The notes under the pieces were generated by a model. That model searched no databases. It saw only the letters and a program-made list of their open reading frames with translations, and was not told where the DNA came from. A stretch of 64,000 nt of DNA from Liolophura sinensis. Its lineage: Eukaryota > Mollusca > Polyplacophora > Chitonida > Chitonidae. Shown piece after piece: positions 1 through 13,360 of this stretch. Each line of letters starts with the position of its first letter. The first letter of the stretch is position 1. The stretch is from positions 72,266,984 to 72,330,983 of the forward strand of contig NC_088300.1 in NCBI RefSeq assembly GCF_032854445.1. The letters run 5' to 3'. Made by a program: the position numbers and the translations under genes.

Positions 1-1275
1 AATGTAAGTACCAATAAATTTCATGTAATATTGCACCAAATTGAAACTTGTTACATCCATATCAACATTTCCCAGCACCATTTTCCAATTGATCATTTGG
101 ATTCAATATCCAAATGGCTACTGCCTGCTCATATATAATTGTCCTTGGACACATTATTCTAATTAATTTGTGGATATTGGTGACTGTTCTCTTGACTTGC
201 AGACTTTGTGATTAGTTTAATATTTTCAAGGGGTTGCATGCTTTTTTCATGTGCTGGCACCATGTCATTGGTTTATGCATACATGAGGTTGAAGTTGAAA
301 CAGAGAACAAAGGGCCTCAAGTGGCCAAGTAGTCCTGTCAATAGAAGGATATAAAATAAAAATGTGGGGGAGTGCCCAGGATGCCTGAATGCATGGGTTG
401 TAAAAGACTTCTGTGTAGAGCTTAGTGAAAGGGAGTTGTGTGTTGATTACTTGTTCAAGTGCTAGGACAATTTACAGTTTCATCATTAAATATGTGAGAG
501 AGGACATTAGAGTGGTTGGCTTGGGACCTGAGAAGACCTTGTGTGGTGGAGGGCAACCCACCGTAAGGACAGGCTGCCTTATGCTCTGAATTTATGATCC
601 AACCTTTGGAATTGTAGCAAGATTTTGTGGCTAGTTGAACATCATTTGCTAGACAGGATGTCGATCTATCAATTTCTGCCCTCCAGAACGGCACCTTGCA
701 CCCTAATGGCGGCCACTACGGGATGCCAGGTGGAGCTTCACCAAATCATGACCTTGGTGTTGTATTTGAAATTTCGCAGAATTCAAAGGTGATCAGAAAT
801 TAATATTCATTCCACTTGTGACTAGTTTTTATGGCATCTGTGACTTTTCTTATAAAGTGTTATTTATGTATGATCGTTTTAAATATTAACTTAGCATTTC
901 AGATGTAAAAATACTAACTAAACTTATATGATGTCTCGTCAGCTTATTTCATTGAGTAAAATCTGAACAACAGTGAATATCTGAGAAGTCGGTCTACACC
1001 AAACCGACAACGCTCATTCATAGTGGAGAATCTGATTGCAAGCCTCTCCATACATAAGTTTCCTGAAATTTATTATGGATTGCCTTCCTTTTAAGTACAC
1101 AAGGATTGCGTGGTGATTAGGATGCTATTATGTGACCTGAAATAAGTGTAGTATCCATCATAACCAAATAATCTTGATGGATATCATTTCTATAAATATG
1201 ACAAATTTCTAGAACTAACCTTGTTGTAACCTAGAAATGCTCAGGAAGGAAGTGATTCTATACTCCTAGAAAATT

Positions 1276-1413
1276 GTAGATAGTGGTAATATTATACCCA
1301 ATTTCTCCCCTCAAGTCCTCTGTTCTCTGTATAACAACCTTCTGTTGTAGATAGTGGTAATGTTATACCGGATTTCTTCCCCCAAGTCCTCTGTTCTCTG
1401 TATCACAACCTTC
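1276..1413. repeat. Two-copy tandem duplication, 71-bp unit
   Basis: The segment beginning GTAGATAGTGGTAAT at 1276 recurs at 1347. Both copies share a CAAGTCCTCTGTTCTCTGTA core and an ACAACCTTC end. It is a simple local duplication with a few substitutions between copies. Confidence 0.85.
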
Positions 1414-4400
1414 CGGCACATGGATGATCAGTGTACATGTGTATGTACATACCAGATTATCTTGGGCATAGATGACACGAAAAGTGCCCACGCATGCCCG
1501 TGTTTCAATTAGATGTGAAGAGATGATTATAGGTATTGGTGAATTTGATCTAATTATGATGCTGGATGGACCCGATATTAAATTAGCCACAGGTCCCCCT
1601 CATCATTTGGCTAAGGAAGCAACAAATGTGCTGTCAGCGTACTAGCTTGATGTGGCTGATAAAACTGCGGAAGAGAAAATTGAAAGGGGATTGGAGGCGT
1701 ATTAAGTTAATTTGATTCCCAAGAATGAGGACCCCACCAGCTGAATTGTAGAGCCACAGCTGTTGAGTGATGTTTTCAATTCTGGAGCTTTTAGCTAATG
1801 TTATGCTAACAAAAGTCATAAATGAAATTTAGGCTGTAACCATTCTGTAGTATTCCCCTTAATTTAAATTATGATTTTAGTATAGCTACATCTGCATTCG
1901 AACAGGTGGGCCGATAAGGGGAGAGTAGTCCAAATTTTGTTACTGAGTGTATATGTATGTACATGTACTTAAATATATGGGGAAAGAATTGGGTGGTGTC
2001 TCAAGGTAAAGTGATATCAGTTCATTGAAGTTCATTTTCTTAACGAACATCTAAGAAGTGGATCACACAGAAAGGTGAACAAAACCTGATTGTTTACTAT
2101 TCAAAGTATATGAACTGAACAGTTTGAAGTGTACACCCCAAGAGAAGTCCATATTTTGGCTAGTTTTGCCATGTTCACAGTCCATTAGAAATCTTCCTAT
2201 CAGCTACATCCCTCTTAAGTCTCCTCACCTCACTCACCTCCCATGCTGCCTCCATCTGTGTTGTATCCTCTGTGTCTCTAGACCCGTGCAGTGGCAGAGC
2301 ACTCACTGAAATCCAAGATCAAAGGAAAAGTGTAATTATTAGCGCCCCTGTTATGCTTTGATTGACAGGTTTTAAGTGTTTGAAATTTTCTATTTCAATA
2401 GGACCGGAAATTAATCAGATTTGACTCCAACTCAGATGCATTTATTATTAAAATTCTATGCACCCACTTTTTTTTTTTTACTGTATGCTTTTAATAAATT
2501 CTAACAATTTTTCCTCTTTCTGGTGACTTGCTGTTGAGTGGAATTGAAATCTGGAGTTAATTTCGAAACTAGCTGGGGGCTAGCATTAAGATGGATTTGA
2601 TCCTTAGGTAACTGTTTGGCTTTTTTTTCATTTGTTCATTCCTTTGTTTTGGTTTGCTTGTTTTTGTTATGTGATGATGGTCTGGGATAATCAGGATTTT
2701 GTCTCGGGTCGAACTTGAATTTATTTCCCCAGCGGTGGTGGCTAACCTGTCAAATGACACTCACCTTCGCTAAGCCGCGACGTCTGGTAACTGGGCATGG
2801 GGCATGTATACGTGACAGTTACATCATGGACACAACCCCATTACAGCAAGCCTAATAAGCCACCTGGGGGACTTCCCTTGTTTCATAAGATCTTTTGTGC
2901 TCTTTTGACAGATCATACAATTTATCTCCCTCCTCATCTCCCTTAATGTTCATCCTTTCCAGTCGCAGTGGCCATTTATGAAAGGCTAATTTTTATGTCT
3001 TGGCTTATGATATAGTTAATTGGCATTCTGGCGTCACCCTTGTCCGGCGGCCATAATTTATGTTGCACCTTTGCAAAGCAACATAGACAATGCTGCAATT
3101 TGATATCTGAAATTTGACCAGAATCTGATCTCCTCTCTTACAGGAGTATTGATTGACCTTCACCTGACCCTGTTGATTTGGCTGTTGTGTCCGGAGGACC
3201 TCTTTGAGTGTTAGTACTGGTTTGCTTTTGTTGAGCCAATGCCCACATGAACGCTGCAGTGAAAATAACACACTAATGGAACCCCTGAGGGTTTAACAGT
3301 TTTGTAAATCCTGTCAGATTACAATACCTCCGAGTCAAGTGTGATTTAGTGTGATAGGAAACCTTTTATTTAGATTTATAGATGACTTTACGACACACAC
3401 TTTTGAAATGTTTTCCATTTAACTTAGTGTTTAATCTCTTCGTAGAGGTAATTTGATTGATCAAATAATTCATGGACCTTCATATTAAGGGTCGAAATAT
3501 GCGAGAGGGATCACCAGCATTGCGGTCAGTATGCAAATTAATGTTAGTGTCATTCTTCAAAAATGAAGACTCCAGGGCTGCATTTTCCACATATATCGTC
3601 TAGCGGGGTTTACAATTAAAGGCCTTGGAGAGTGTGATATTTTGTGTTGTCGCTGATTAGTTTGGTGGTAAACTACAAGTAGCTGCCTGAACAGTGTTGT
3701 TACGGTGATTAGTTTGTTTAAGAAAGATGGATTAAGGTATCAGTATTTTTAACAGGTGGCTTCATCATTGTTGTTTTCTGCAGGAGTGTGGCAGAATTAG
3801 GTAAGGGTCAATGTATCCCTCATGTAGAGTTATGGTAATGTCATACCAGGACAAGGGTTAATGTGGTTGATTGTACTTGATACATGTGACTGATATTGTG
3901 TGGTACATTTCCTGAAGTTTGTCAAGCATTCTTCCTCCCTTGTTGATGTAGGTGTACTGTTAATGGTGTTTTATGGTGGTTTGTTGCTCATAAAGGTTTG
4001 ATTTCATTACTGGAGCTTGATCATGCAGTCATCAGGGATGAGACCAGTACTCGGGGGGTTGTTGTTAGCAGGCTGTGAATCACACGGCCCTCTAACAGAG
4101 CTGCTCTATAGAGCTAATCATTTCACCCACATAAAAATGCCGCTGGTCAGCCATTACAACTAACTGATATAAATTGTGGTGCATTTCTTGAGTCTAACCT
4201 TCTCCACTAACACCCACTCTCCCCCTCCCTCTAGAAGACATCTACACTTCCAACACCGTGTTTGTGTACATGACTGATTTCTTGGAGCAGTGTTACCTAA
4301 TGTATCTCGCTAGAATAAATGAATGATCATGGCTTAATGTCAGGTCAGCAATATTTCAACCTTATCGTGGCAACACTCTTAGAAGAGACCTCTAGTCGTA

Positions 4401-5297
4401 GTAACTTAAGTTCCTGGTCTTTTCCAGATCAGGCAGATTTGTCAACAGTTGTGTGCAGAAGTTGTGTGCAAGGTGCATCAAATCCTGGTCCTGTCATCAA
4501 ATTCTTGATTATGATGTAAAACCTGAACAAGCCTTGTCTTTTATGAACAACTATTTCACAAAAGTCAGTCTGTTAAAGTTGGGTTTGTAACCAAGTAGCC
4601 GTGAAAGTTTACAAGGTTGAATCAAGCTCTGGTTTGGGTGCAGCTTAAACTCAGGAGATTTGTCTCTGAACCTGACTGCTGTCAGAAAAGTCAAAAATTC
4701 TTTGTTAAGCCATTAAATGCCAATCATTAAATACCTAAATTTCACAAAGGATATACATCAGATATACGTGTTTGGGCATGGTGTCAACTCTATTGTATGG
4801 CCTGTAACATGTGATGTGCCCAGTAAGATGAAGATGGCCTATGGGCAATGCCCCTCAAAACATCCATCAAACTGTTGTTACGCTTATGACAAAAGGAGCT
4901 TGGAGTTTGATATTTCCGATATCAGATGGCTCATGGTTTTTATGGATGTCAGCCCAGGCTTTATCACATAAAGGCCTGCCTAAGCTTCACCAGCACTGGT
5001 CATAATGTCATGATATATGGTGTGTCCCCGAACTATTTGGTATATGGATTACAGGCTGTGATCACCCTTTTGGTCTGAGCTTGTGTTTGATGAGACAGCG
5101 GGGCTGGTCTGATCTGATCGGTGTAGAGCATACCCTCTCAACATGATTGAAGAGACACACTGGGTCCCTCAACTTATAGCAGCAAGACTTCGGATGATAT
5201 TAAACCAGTTGTCATACATCTACTCTAAATTTGGTGGTATTACCAGGGTGTAAGCGATCTAGGCCATCGTTCAGATTTGCGACGCATTGGCTCTTAC

Positions 5298-5591
5298 CAT
5301 TAGGCTTTTCTAAGAAAAGGCTGTAATCAACAGATGACACGAAGAACGCTGTTTTCCTGTCGCTGTCTTGTACAAGTGCCAAGTCACATGGAAATCTAAG
5401 GAATCTAATGCCAAAGATGGATGTGAAATTAAGAGGCTCCGTCATGCGGGGATAAAGGGACAAAAGAACCCAGACGAAATCAATGGATGCCTCGTTAGTC
5501 GTCACCTTAATGACCTGTCCCACACAAGATGGTGAAATTGACGATAGGGCCAAGGACGCCCCATGGAGTGTGTTTCTGACGACCGTCAAAT
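5298..5591 (-). CDS. Possible unidentified coding exon
   Basis: On the minus strand a 126-codon open stretch (5212-5589) has balanced codon use unlike its AT-rich surroundings. It is bordered by an acceptor-like ..CCAAACAG before 5591 and a strong donor-like G|GTAAGAG after 5298, which would make an exon of 294 nt. The protein is hydrophobic/beta-rich with three cysteines (at CVGQ, FPCD and QCVA; only the first two fall within the proposed exon) and no motif I recognise. It could be an exon of an unrecognised minus-strand gene, a decayed exon, or chance. No neighbouring exons can be linked to it convincingly. Confidence 0.25.
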
Positions 5592-8500
5592 CTGTTTGGA
5601 GTCAGCATGTGTCTTTGGATTCAACTTATCCACAAACTGTCTTCATTTGTTAACCTTTTCTGGATAGGAAAAGACTTATCAGTGAATAACCACAGCTTAT
5701 TTACTTTTGTCGTGTGTAATCTACTTCTCCATGCTTCTGTATTTAACTGCACCATGTGGTTAATGTTATCTTGTCTTGTGGGAACACAATAATTCTGATT
5801 TCAGTTTGTATTTTTTCTTGTTGAACTGTGTTAAAACTTTACTCAGCACTCATCCTGTGCATCTCCTGATTTGTAGAAATCCCTACAATTTACTGGCCTT
5901 GATGACAAAATAAGTGGCTGTTGGAGCTATTAATTTCTGCGCCAAAACCTCGGTATTGAGTAAATAACTCTATGGAGACCAGGAAAAAGACTCGGTGCCA
6001 GGAAATCTATTACATGAGTTGCCGAAATTAATGTCATTTGAACGGGAATAAAATAGAACATCTAGAATAGTTTTTGTTCAGGCAGTTTTCTGGTGCAAGT
6101 CTCCTTAAAAAGGGATAAAAAGAAACCTTCCCAGAAACCTCTGGCCTGCAATCAACAATTGCTGTTCAAAATGTCGATGAGTTTTTTTTCTGAAACATGA
6201 TTTTCCAATTGCTTTCTATGTGAGCTGGCCTGTGCTTTCTTCCTTGCCTCTGTGAAAACTAGTGACTCATAGCCAGGTTGTGGAGAGCCTCAGTCTAAAG
6301 AGATCTAGATCGAGGTGTCAAACACATCACTGGCTTTTTCACTCGTCGCTAATGGCTCTTGGCACGATCTTCTACATCCATGTGGACTGTTAGCCAACAA
6401 GCAATTTTCGAACCTACAAGTACGACTGAGTTACCTTTGTAAAGGTGAAATAAATTTCTTGGAAGGACTTGGACATCTTAATTCTTTACATTGAAAAACT
6501 TTGTGTAGCCTTGAAACACCTATTTTTTGTTGCTTATTTAAAATTGTATTTGTAACTAATAGTTTTTTGCCATGTAATTTGACAAGCACATGATCTTGGA
6601 TATTTTTGTTGTATGGGTCTGCTTTTCTATTTCTCTGATGATGGTAAAATTTTTATACAAAGTGGAAGTATAAGCGAATATTATGTCAACATTATAGTCA
6701 CTGTGAAGGCTGGTTACAAAGACAGTGTTGAAACTGAAAACTTTAATGCCTAGACCAGCTCTGTAAGGAAAATCCACTGACACCAGAGACTCATTCATCC
6801 GTCCAGTTCTTCTCATGCTTCTTGAGCAGTGGACATTGAGAGTCACGTCTTCGTAGCAGCCAGCCACTGTGTTTGATCGGTATTGACTTATTTGTCTGTC
6901 TGCTCACCCACTCCTAGGAAAATTTCACCTTCTCTTGTGCAATCGATCTCTTAATTCAGAATCTGTGATTAGTTTTGGTGATTGCCAGATTTCTAAACCA
7001 ACTTGTACATCACCCAATGATTAGTGGAAGAAGATCAACCTCATGATCTGATTCTGTTCTGTTTTTCTATCCAGTTTTGCTCATCAAATCATACACTTCG
7101 GCATTCCTAAACAAATATAGTCAAAACATACTTTAAACTTTCTGTAAAATTGTAATATGTTCTACATGTATGTGCATGCATTTGCATGTTAGTAGAAATT
7201 AGAATTGTTCATTTTGAAAACTTCAGGTTTAATTAAAAAAACTTGGTCAGAAAATGTTGAAGATAGGGTACAGACCCCTTAGCAAAAAACCTTAGTGTCT
7301 GCAGAGTAAAATTCTCACTATTAGTCACTTCTTTTTGTGAACATGGGTTTTCAACCACAGAAAGACATATGTATCATGAAATTATAACTTACACTTAAGT
7401 CATTTGTCTTGTGGCCAGATATAATTTGTATGTCAGAAACAAACACCAAATAGCTGAAGAATTAGAGCTTGATTAGTGGCAAGAAATAATCAGATGGATT
7501 CTGTCTTTATATTGGCTTGCTAGCTGAAACAGTCGACGTAATCCTACTTGGCACTCAGACATAATAAATAAGTTATAAGGATGCAGCATGGTGGAGACCA
7601 TCAGACCTCTGGTTAGCTCTGAGACCCACTCTACCCAGCTCTGATCATTTCAATCTAGCCTTAGTACCAGCTGTCTAGGCCAGCACTAGTTAGACACAAT
7701 CAGGAAAGCTTTTCTATGTTAGATAAGCCATGGCTGTATTCTTGGATACAGTCCAACAGATCCACCAATGCTAATCAAAAAAAAAAAAAGTAGGGCTTAG
7801 TTCTGCCAGAAAATGTTAGATTGAGACATTTTAAGAATCTCAACTTTGAGTAGGAACCCAGTGAAGAATACTTCGAGATGGAGCTAATCACCATTATAGT
7901 ATATTATTTTTGGACTGGTTGTCCGGATTATGTGTGCCAGGAAGTTGGTACGGCCTCTTGTCATCTGTCAAGGTGGAAATTAAGGAACAACACTAGCAGT
8001 TACTTGCTCTTCTCTATAAGTATGTATCTCCTAAACCCTCAAGATGATTTTTAGGCTTTATGAGGAAGTCTTGATGCAACATTGCTCAGTGAAGTCATAT
8101 GCTCGTCAACTTCGGAAACATGTGGTTTAGACAAGTGGGATAACACAGATGTAGATCATTTCTGTCTTGCCTGCAAATGCAACTGCCCTAAAGCCTGAAC
8201 CTTTTCACATATGGAAGGGCAGTTTGCAATTTGAGCAATATGGCGCTATCTGACTATATGATTTAACATTGTATTGTTCAGCTGTGGTATTGTTTAATGG
8301 ATTATAATTCAGTTAAAGATAAGGTTTTGGCAGATACTATTACCATTCAGTGGGAATTTCTTACATAAAGAGAAGCTTTTCTGATCGCTGTGCTATAGTC
8401 TGGAGAATTGGTTATTCATATATACAGATTGTTACAGTACTATATATAGTGCTTTACTTTTGTTATTACAATGTCATTGGTACCATCTTGCTTCAGTGAA

Positions 8501-8905
8501 GATAATGTCCCAAGTGACAATATACTCCTGAAAGGAACAGTCTGTCAATCCACCTCTGGAATTTGGTTCCTAGGCCTCATCTATGGGAGACATATGTTGT
8601 AATGTTGTCACCCTCTTTCTGCTAGGATCAGCTCTATTACTAGGCCATAGACAATCCCTTCCCATGAGGCTGTTACACTAGCATTAACATGTTTGTCGGC
8701 AGGCTTCTGCTAAATCTCTATTGACCAAAACCTTTGTATATGATTAATGTTCACAGGGATTCATGGTAGTCCAAATTGTTACATCTGGAAACTCGAGATT
8801 GAGGTTTTTTGTGGTTCAGATTGAGTTCATATATATTTTAAACACTGACTGTAACCTTGTATTGAGTTGTGCTTTAGCAACCAGTAATTTTACGTATTTC
8901 TCTGA

Positions 8906-9035
<130 letters not shown>

Positions 9036-9255
9036 GAAGTTTAATTCCATTTGAGGTTCATTTCTGATCATGATTTTAATGTTGGTACATACATATACTT
9101 TTACAAGTATATTATTATCCTGATCAAAGATAAAAATTGTATAATAAAACAATTACAAGCCATGGTGATGCACGTTCAGTTGTTGGCTGTTACATTAAAG
9201 GTAAGAAAGGAACTAACAAACATTATATCAAAGGTAAACCTGTGTAAAATAGAGA

Positions 9256-9513
9256 CCAGGCTTAGCCTGATCAGAGGTATATACGCATATACATGTAGGC
9301 CTACAAACACCAAAGACAAGGCTTCTTCTGATCAGAGGTATATACACATATACATGGAGGCCTACAAACACCAAAGACAAGACTTAGCCTGATAAGAGGT
9401 ATATACACATATACATGTAGGCCTACAAACATCAAAGACAAGGCTTCTTCTGATCGGAGGTATATACATGTAGGCCTACAAACACCAAAGACAAGTCTTG
9501 TTCTGATCAGGGG
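9256..9513. repeat. Minisatellite, 61-bp unit, about 4-5 copies
   Basis: GATCAGAGGTATATAC-type starts occur at 9269, 9330, 9391 and 9452, exactly 61 bp apart. Each is followed by a GTAGGCCTACAAACA palindrome-containing core and CCAAAGACAAG. The last unit is shortened (missing part of the CATATACATG section). Confidence 0.92.
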
Positions 9514-10495
9514 TTTTTTACTGTAAAGTACTTATCATTCACTGGAATTTATTTTCTTTGATTTGCTTCAAAGAGGTGTTTATGGGAATTACTTGTGGCC
9601 TAATTAATCAAGGAAATAATGAAAAAAATCTTTAAATTGTTTAATTTTCTGAGTTATAATGTGGCTGAAATTACTCACGGCAAGAGGTATTATCTGGAGT
9701 GGCTACAATCCTCTTCTGTTTCCTGGGGTGTCGCTAATCCTTGTAATCTCGATCAGAAATTAAAACAACGGGGGATGAATCATCACAATGTAAGGTGACA
9801 TTCGCACCTACTGTGAGTAGTATTCAAAGAGCCTAAGAGTCTTTGACTGGCGAGCGACATGAGTGCATGTAGGCCTACTTTTTAATCAGCTGGCAAAGTG
9901 ACCGGTCACCTTTTGAACAGTTCAGTGTAAAACATATAAAATCACAATTGTTAGAGCAAGTTAATCAAGGTTAGTTTTGGATTGTTTTCGGTTTTAATTG
10001 TCTTCTGTCTTCTGTCTTCTTTAATTGTCAGAAACCGCTCACATTGCGTGGTTGTCAAGTGGACATTGCGTTGTTGTATACAGTTCAGAATTTGTTAGAA
10101 GCTCACTCATTGGTCAACACGATACACAAATCTAATGGGATAGCGTGTATCGACATTCATTAGATGCCAGCAGGTGTACTTTCCTTTTACTTTCCTGGCG
10201 TATCGAAGATTGATCCACGTCGCCTTGTCAGGGATGCAGCCTTGGGCAATTGAAGTCCACCGCTCATCACTACGCATATATTTTGGAATTCATTTCAGTT
10301 TTTGTCCAAAAGATTGATTATTTGTACCAGAGAAACACAGAATTGAGTTTTTCTTTACCCCGATTTTCACTTTTTAGCTGAATTTTACCACTAAATACAG
10401 GTCTAAAGTCGATGTGCATGAATCCCTGTGTTCCCCCAAGCACACAGCATATAGTCAGTCTTGCACAATATTTTCAGCGGATGTATTTACATGGG

Positions 10496-10798
10496 TTAAT
10501 AAATGGATATATTGCTACATGGGTATTGTGTTAGGTCTGAAGGGGATAGATGTACATTTATGATCAAACTATAGTTTTCATTTTCATTTACTACAGGAGA
10601 CATCATCCATTCTTTGGTATTGTTTCTGTCCCATGTATATGTCTGGTCATATTTAGCTAATAAAGAGAAGTATCCAATGTTAAGATGTGTGTATATGTCA
10701 GATCTGCTTCTGTAAATGATCCATGCAGTCTGCATGTTATCTGTTGAAACGCAGGAGATACACTTGATCAAAGCTTTGAAGAACAACACTCTTGGCAT
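10496..10798 (-). CDS. Possible Ig-like open stretch (remnant or exon)
   Basis: A 100-codon minus-strand frame shows an immunoglobulin-like pattern. A cysteine is followed 10 residues later by tryptophan (C-V-S..T-A-W). About 60 residues further on comes Y-S-L-I-I-N-V-x-L-S-x-S-D-L-x-x-Y-x-C, resembling the E-F strand and second cysteine of a V-type Ig fold. There is no signal peptide and no clear flanking splice pair, and codon use is AT-rich. It could be chance or a decayed domain exon; this is pattern resemblance only. Confidence 0.2.
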   Translation of the reverse strand: MPRVLFFKALIKCISCVSTDNMQTAWIIYRSRSDIYTHLNIGYFSLLAKYDQTYTWDRNNTKEWMMSPVVNENENYSLIINVHLSPSDLTQYPCSNISIY

Positions 10799-11022
10799 TC
10801 ATTTTACATTTACACTTTTGGAAATGGTTATATGTGCTTTAGTACACTATTAAAAGGCTTAGCTAGCTGTCCAGATTTTATGGACAGCTAATGATCTAAA
10901 AATTTTTAAACAGATTCAGGAAGAAGATACTAAACTGAAAAAAAAAGCATTTTTATCATGGTTGAAGGAGAAGAAAACTTAAAAACATGGCACTATAGAC
11001 GGAAAAGAGCACATTTTTTTTT

Positions 11023-11259
11023 CTATCTGGTGGTGCCTGCTGCATCATTTTGCGATTTTTCCTCACCATACACGTAAAGCCTGAAAACGGCAAAGCTGGC
11101 ATAAATAGCTGAGTCGAAAACTACGTTCAAAATTCCGGTTTCCCCATCGTCAAGCGGAAAACGAACTATACTGTTTGCTACCTTCTGGGGAGAAGTGTTC
11201 CATCGGAAATGTACGAACTGCAATTCGGCGGTCTCTGACGACAATTCTCCTCCTAACAC
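11023..11259 (-). pseudogene. Possible decayed coding segment
   Basis: A minus-strand open frame of 78 codons has unusually balanced codon use (motifs such as FRWNTSP and RFPLDDGETG). It ends at a donor-like TATG|GTGAGG. The same frame continues upstream through a single TAA (about 11,281-11,283) into another coding-like stretch that starts with an ATG at about 11,329. This suggests an exon broken by one stop. The family is not recognised. Confidence 0.2.
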
Positions 11260-13209
11260 ATTAGACTTCAGGACTAGTTCTTAGGCAAAATGGAGTTGTC
11301 CACTGCGGAGTTTAGCGCTGACTTTATTCATAATTTATCAACTTGAGGTACATATGAGAATTTTTTTATGGCATACACCTGCGAGGAAATGCATACTTTT
11401 TTCAGTGGTATTTGATTGATATTTATTCTTCTCCTTTTATTCTCCATTAAAGGAATTAATATTTTGTGAAGCTCAACACCTCATCATTTTCATGAACTGA
11501 TAAATTCTTCACTTACTAATAAGAGCCTGGCTGTGTATTTCGACTTATAGGTAACCTTACAAATGTATGCAGAAATCCAATCTTTTCAGCCTGCATTGCT
11601 CTGGCATGTAAATGTGAGGCCATATGGTACATCACACAACTTATTGATGCTGCAATTCATGGGGATTCCCTGAAGACATCAGTATGCATTAATATGCCTA
11701 TCTTATATGCACCTTGTAACCTCTTCAATGGATAGAGGTACATTTGCACCACAGTTGTCCTTGACAAGACATTACAAATGGGCAGTCAGATTATAGAAAT
11801 GTGTTCACCCCAATCTATATTTAGGGCTGCAGCCTCTTCCGTCCATCCGTTTGCTGTTGTTTACGTGTTACTGATTTTCCAAAGGTATCAAGATCCTAGG
11901 GGAATTAATCCAGCAAACAAACCTTCTCCTTGTCAATATGTTTCTGTCAGAGGCAAAAAACATAGGAACACACTTTCTAGTCCGGGTCACTGTTTCTTTC
12001 TGATACTTGAGGGAAATCATATAGAACCTATAGTTCAACATTTTGGACAGTACGGCCAATGTATTACCAAGCTTATCAGTACACGTGTAGTGAAAGCTAC
12101 AAGCATTTCTTGGTCACATTAACAAGAAGGTTAAGGGTAATTCTGTACATTCATGACAGACCAAAATTTTTCTTCGACAAGTAATTCATTTATATTCCAG
12201 GAGCACATCAGAAATTGAACTGACTCTCTTCATTATCTGAAGAAATCCCTATCTTTCTGTCTTGATCATTTCTGTGTGGTTGAAAAAAATATTAATACTT
12301 CTATGTCAGCTGTAGAGTTTATTTGTGGTTCTAGTAATTTGAATTTTGACATGGAAAATATGCCAGATAATTAAGTCAGCCAGGAGGAAAGTGTTTGATT
12401 TTGTGTTTGATTTTGTCTAATGCTGTGGGGCAAAACATGCAAAATGAGTTTTCAACATTTTAAGCTGAAGGATTGGTAGCAACACCTGTTGTAAACCTAG
12501 AGCAATATGTATACACATTGTTTACCATTTGAAAAAGGGATGCTTCAGTCTTAGTGTACGTTAGAATGCCATTCCTATAATGTAATACTGTAGACAATTT
12601 GTTATGGTGGAAATCTGAGAATAAGGAAAAAATGTTTTACTTTAATTCAACTTTTTCGCATGTTTGCAAGGTGTTTATTCAAGCATATTCGGAATGCATT
12701 ATTCTGTGTAGACTGATAAGATTATACTTTTGGCGAGGCCCTGAAATTGGCCAATCCAGCCAGTGTAGATTTGGGTCCAAAATCAAATTTAAAATGTGCA
12801 AAAATTGGACTATAGTTGCTCTCTCATATGCAGAAAGGTTGAGGAATTAGGGTAGTTCCTGGTCTCGTAAATCTGACCACAAGGAGTTGTCATGGTGGGT
12901 TGTACACAAAGTTGTGTATGATAACTCTGGCACTTGTTTAATCTTCACCGCAGTATTTCTGTCATTACCAACCACTTTGGTTGTGAAATCCCTGTAGATG
13001 AAAGCTTGTGGATCTAGCCTCAGAGCTACATGGCATATCTATACAGTTTAGGTTACAAAATCAATATGTGTAAATTCTGGTTAATAATCTCACTTACATG
13101 TTCCTTTGTGAATGGGTAAATTTTGGAAATTTTATGAAGATAAATACTTGTGATGGTTTTGTGTGCATATGCAGAAACTGTTTGTGTGAGAAATTTAGTT
13201 TTTATTGTG

Positions 13210-13360
13210 AATACTGTATTTCACCTAAAGTTTGGTGTATCAAAGGCAATCAGACTTCACAAAAAAACTCTTTATGGGCCCTATAAGATGAATGAATTGG
13301 TCAGATTCAATCGAACTATTTCACTTGATAAATGCTAAACTTTAGGTGAAATACAGTATT
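13210..13360. mobile_element. MITE-like inverted-repeat element (copy 1)
   Basis: Perfect 24-bp terminal inverted repeats lie at 13,210-13,233 and 13,337-13,360, with core CTGTATTTCACCTAAAGTTT, enclosing about 100 bp without coding capacity. The ends are flanked by TA, as expected for target duplications of Tc1/mariner-type non-autonomous elements. Two relatives occur in the window (50,797 and 59,314) and share the terminal sequence. They also share an internal CTTCACAAAA string, in opposite orientation in the 59,314 copy. Confidence 0.8.
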
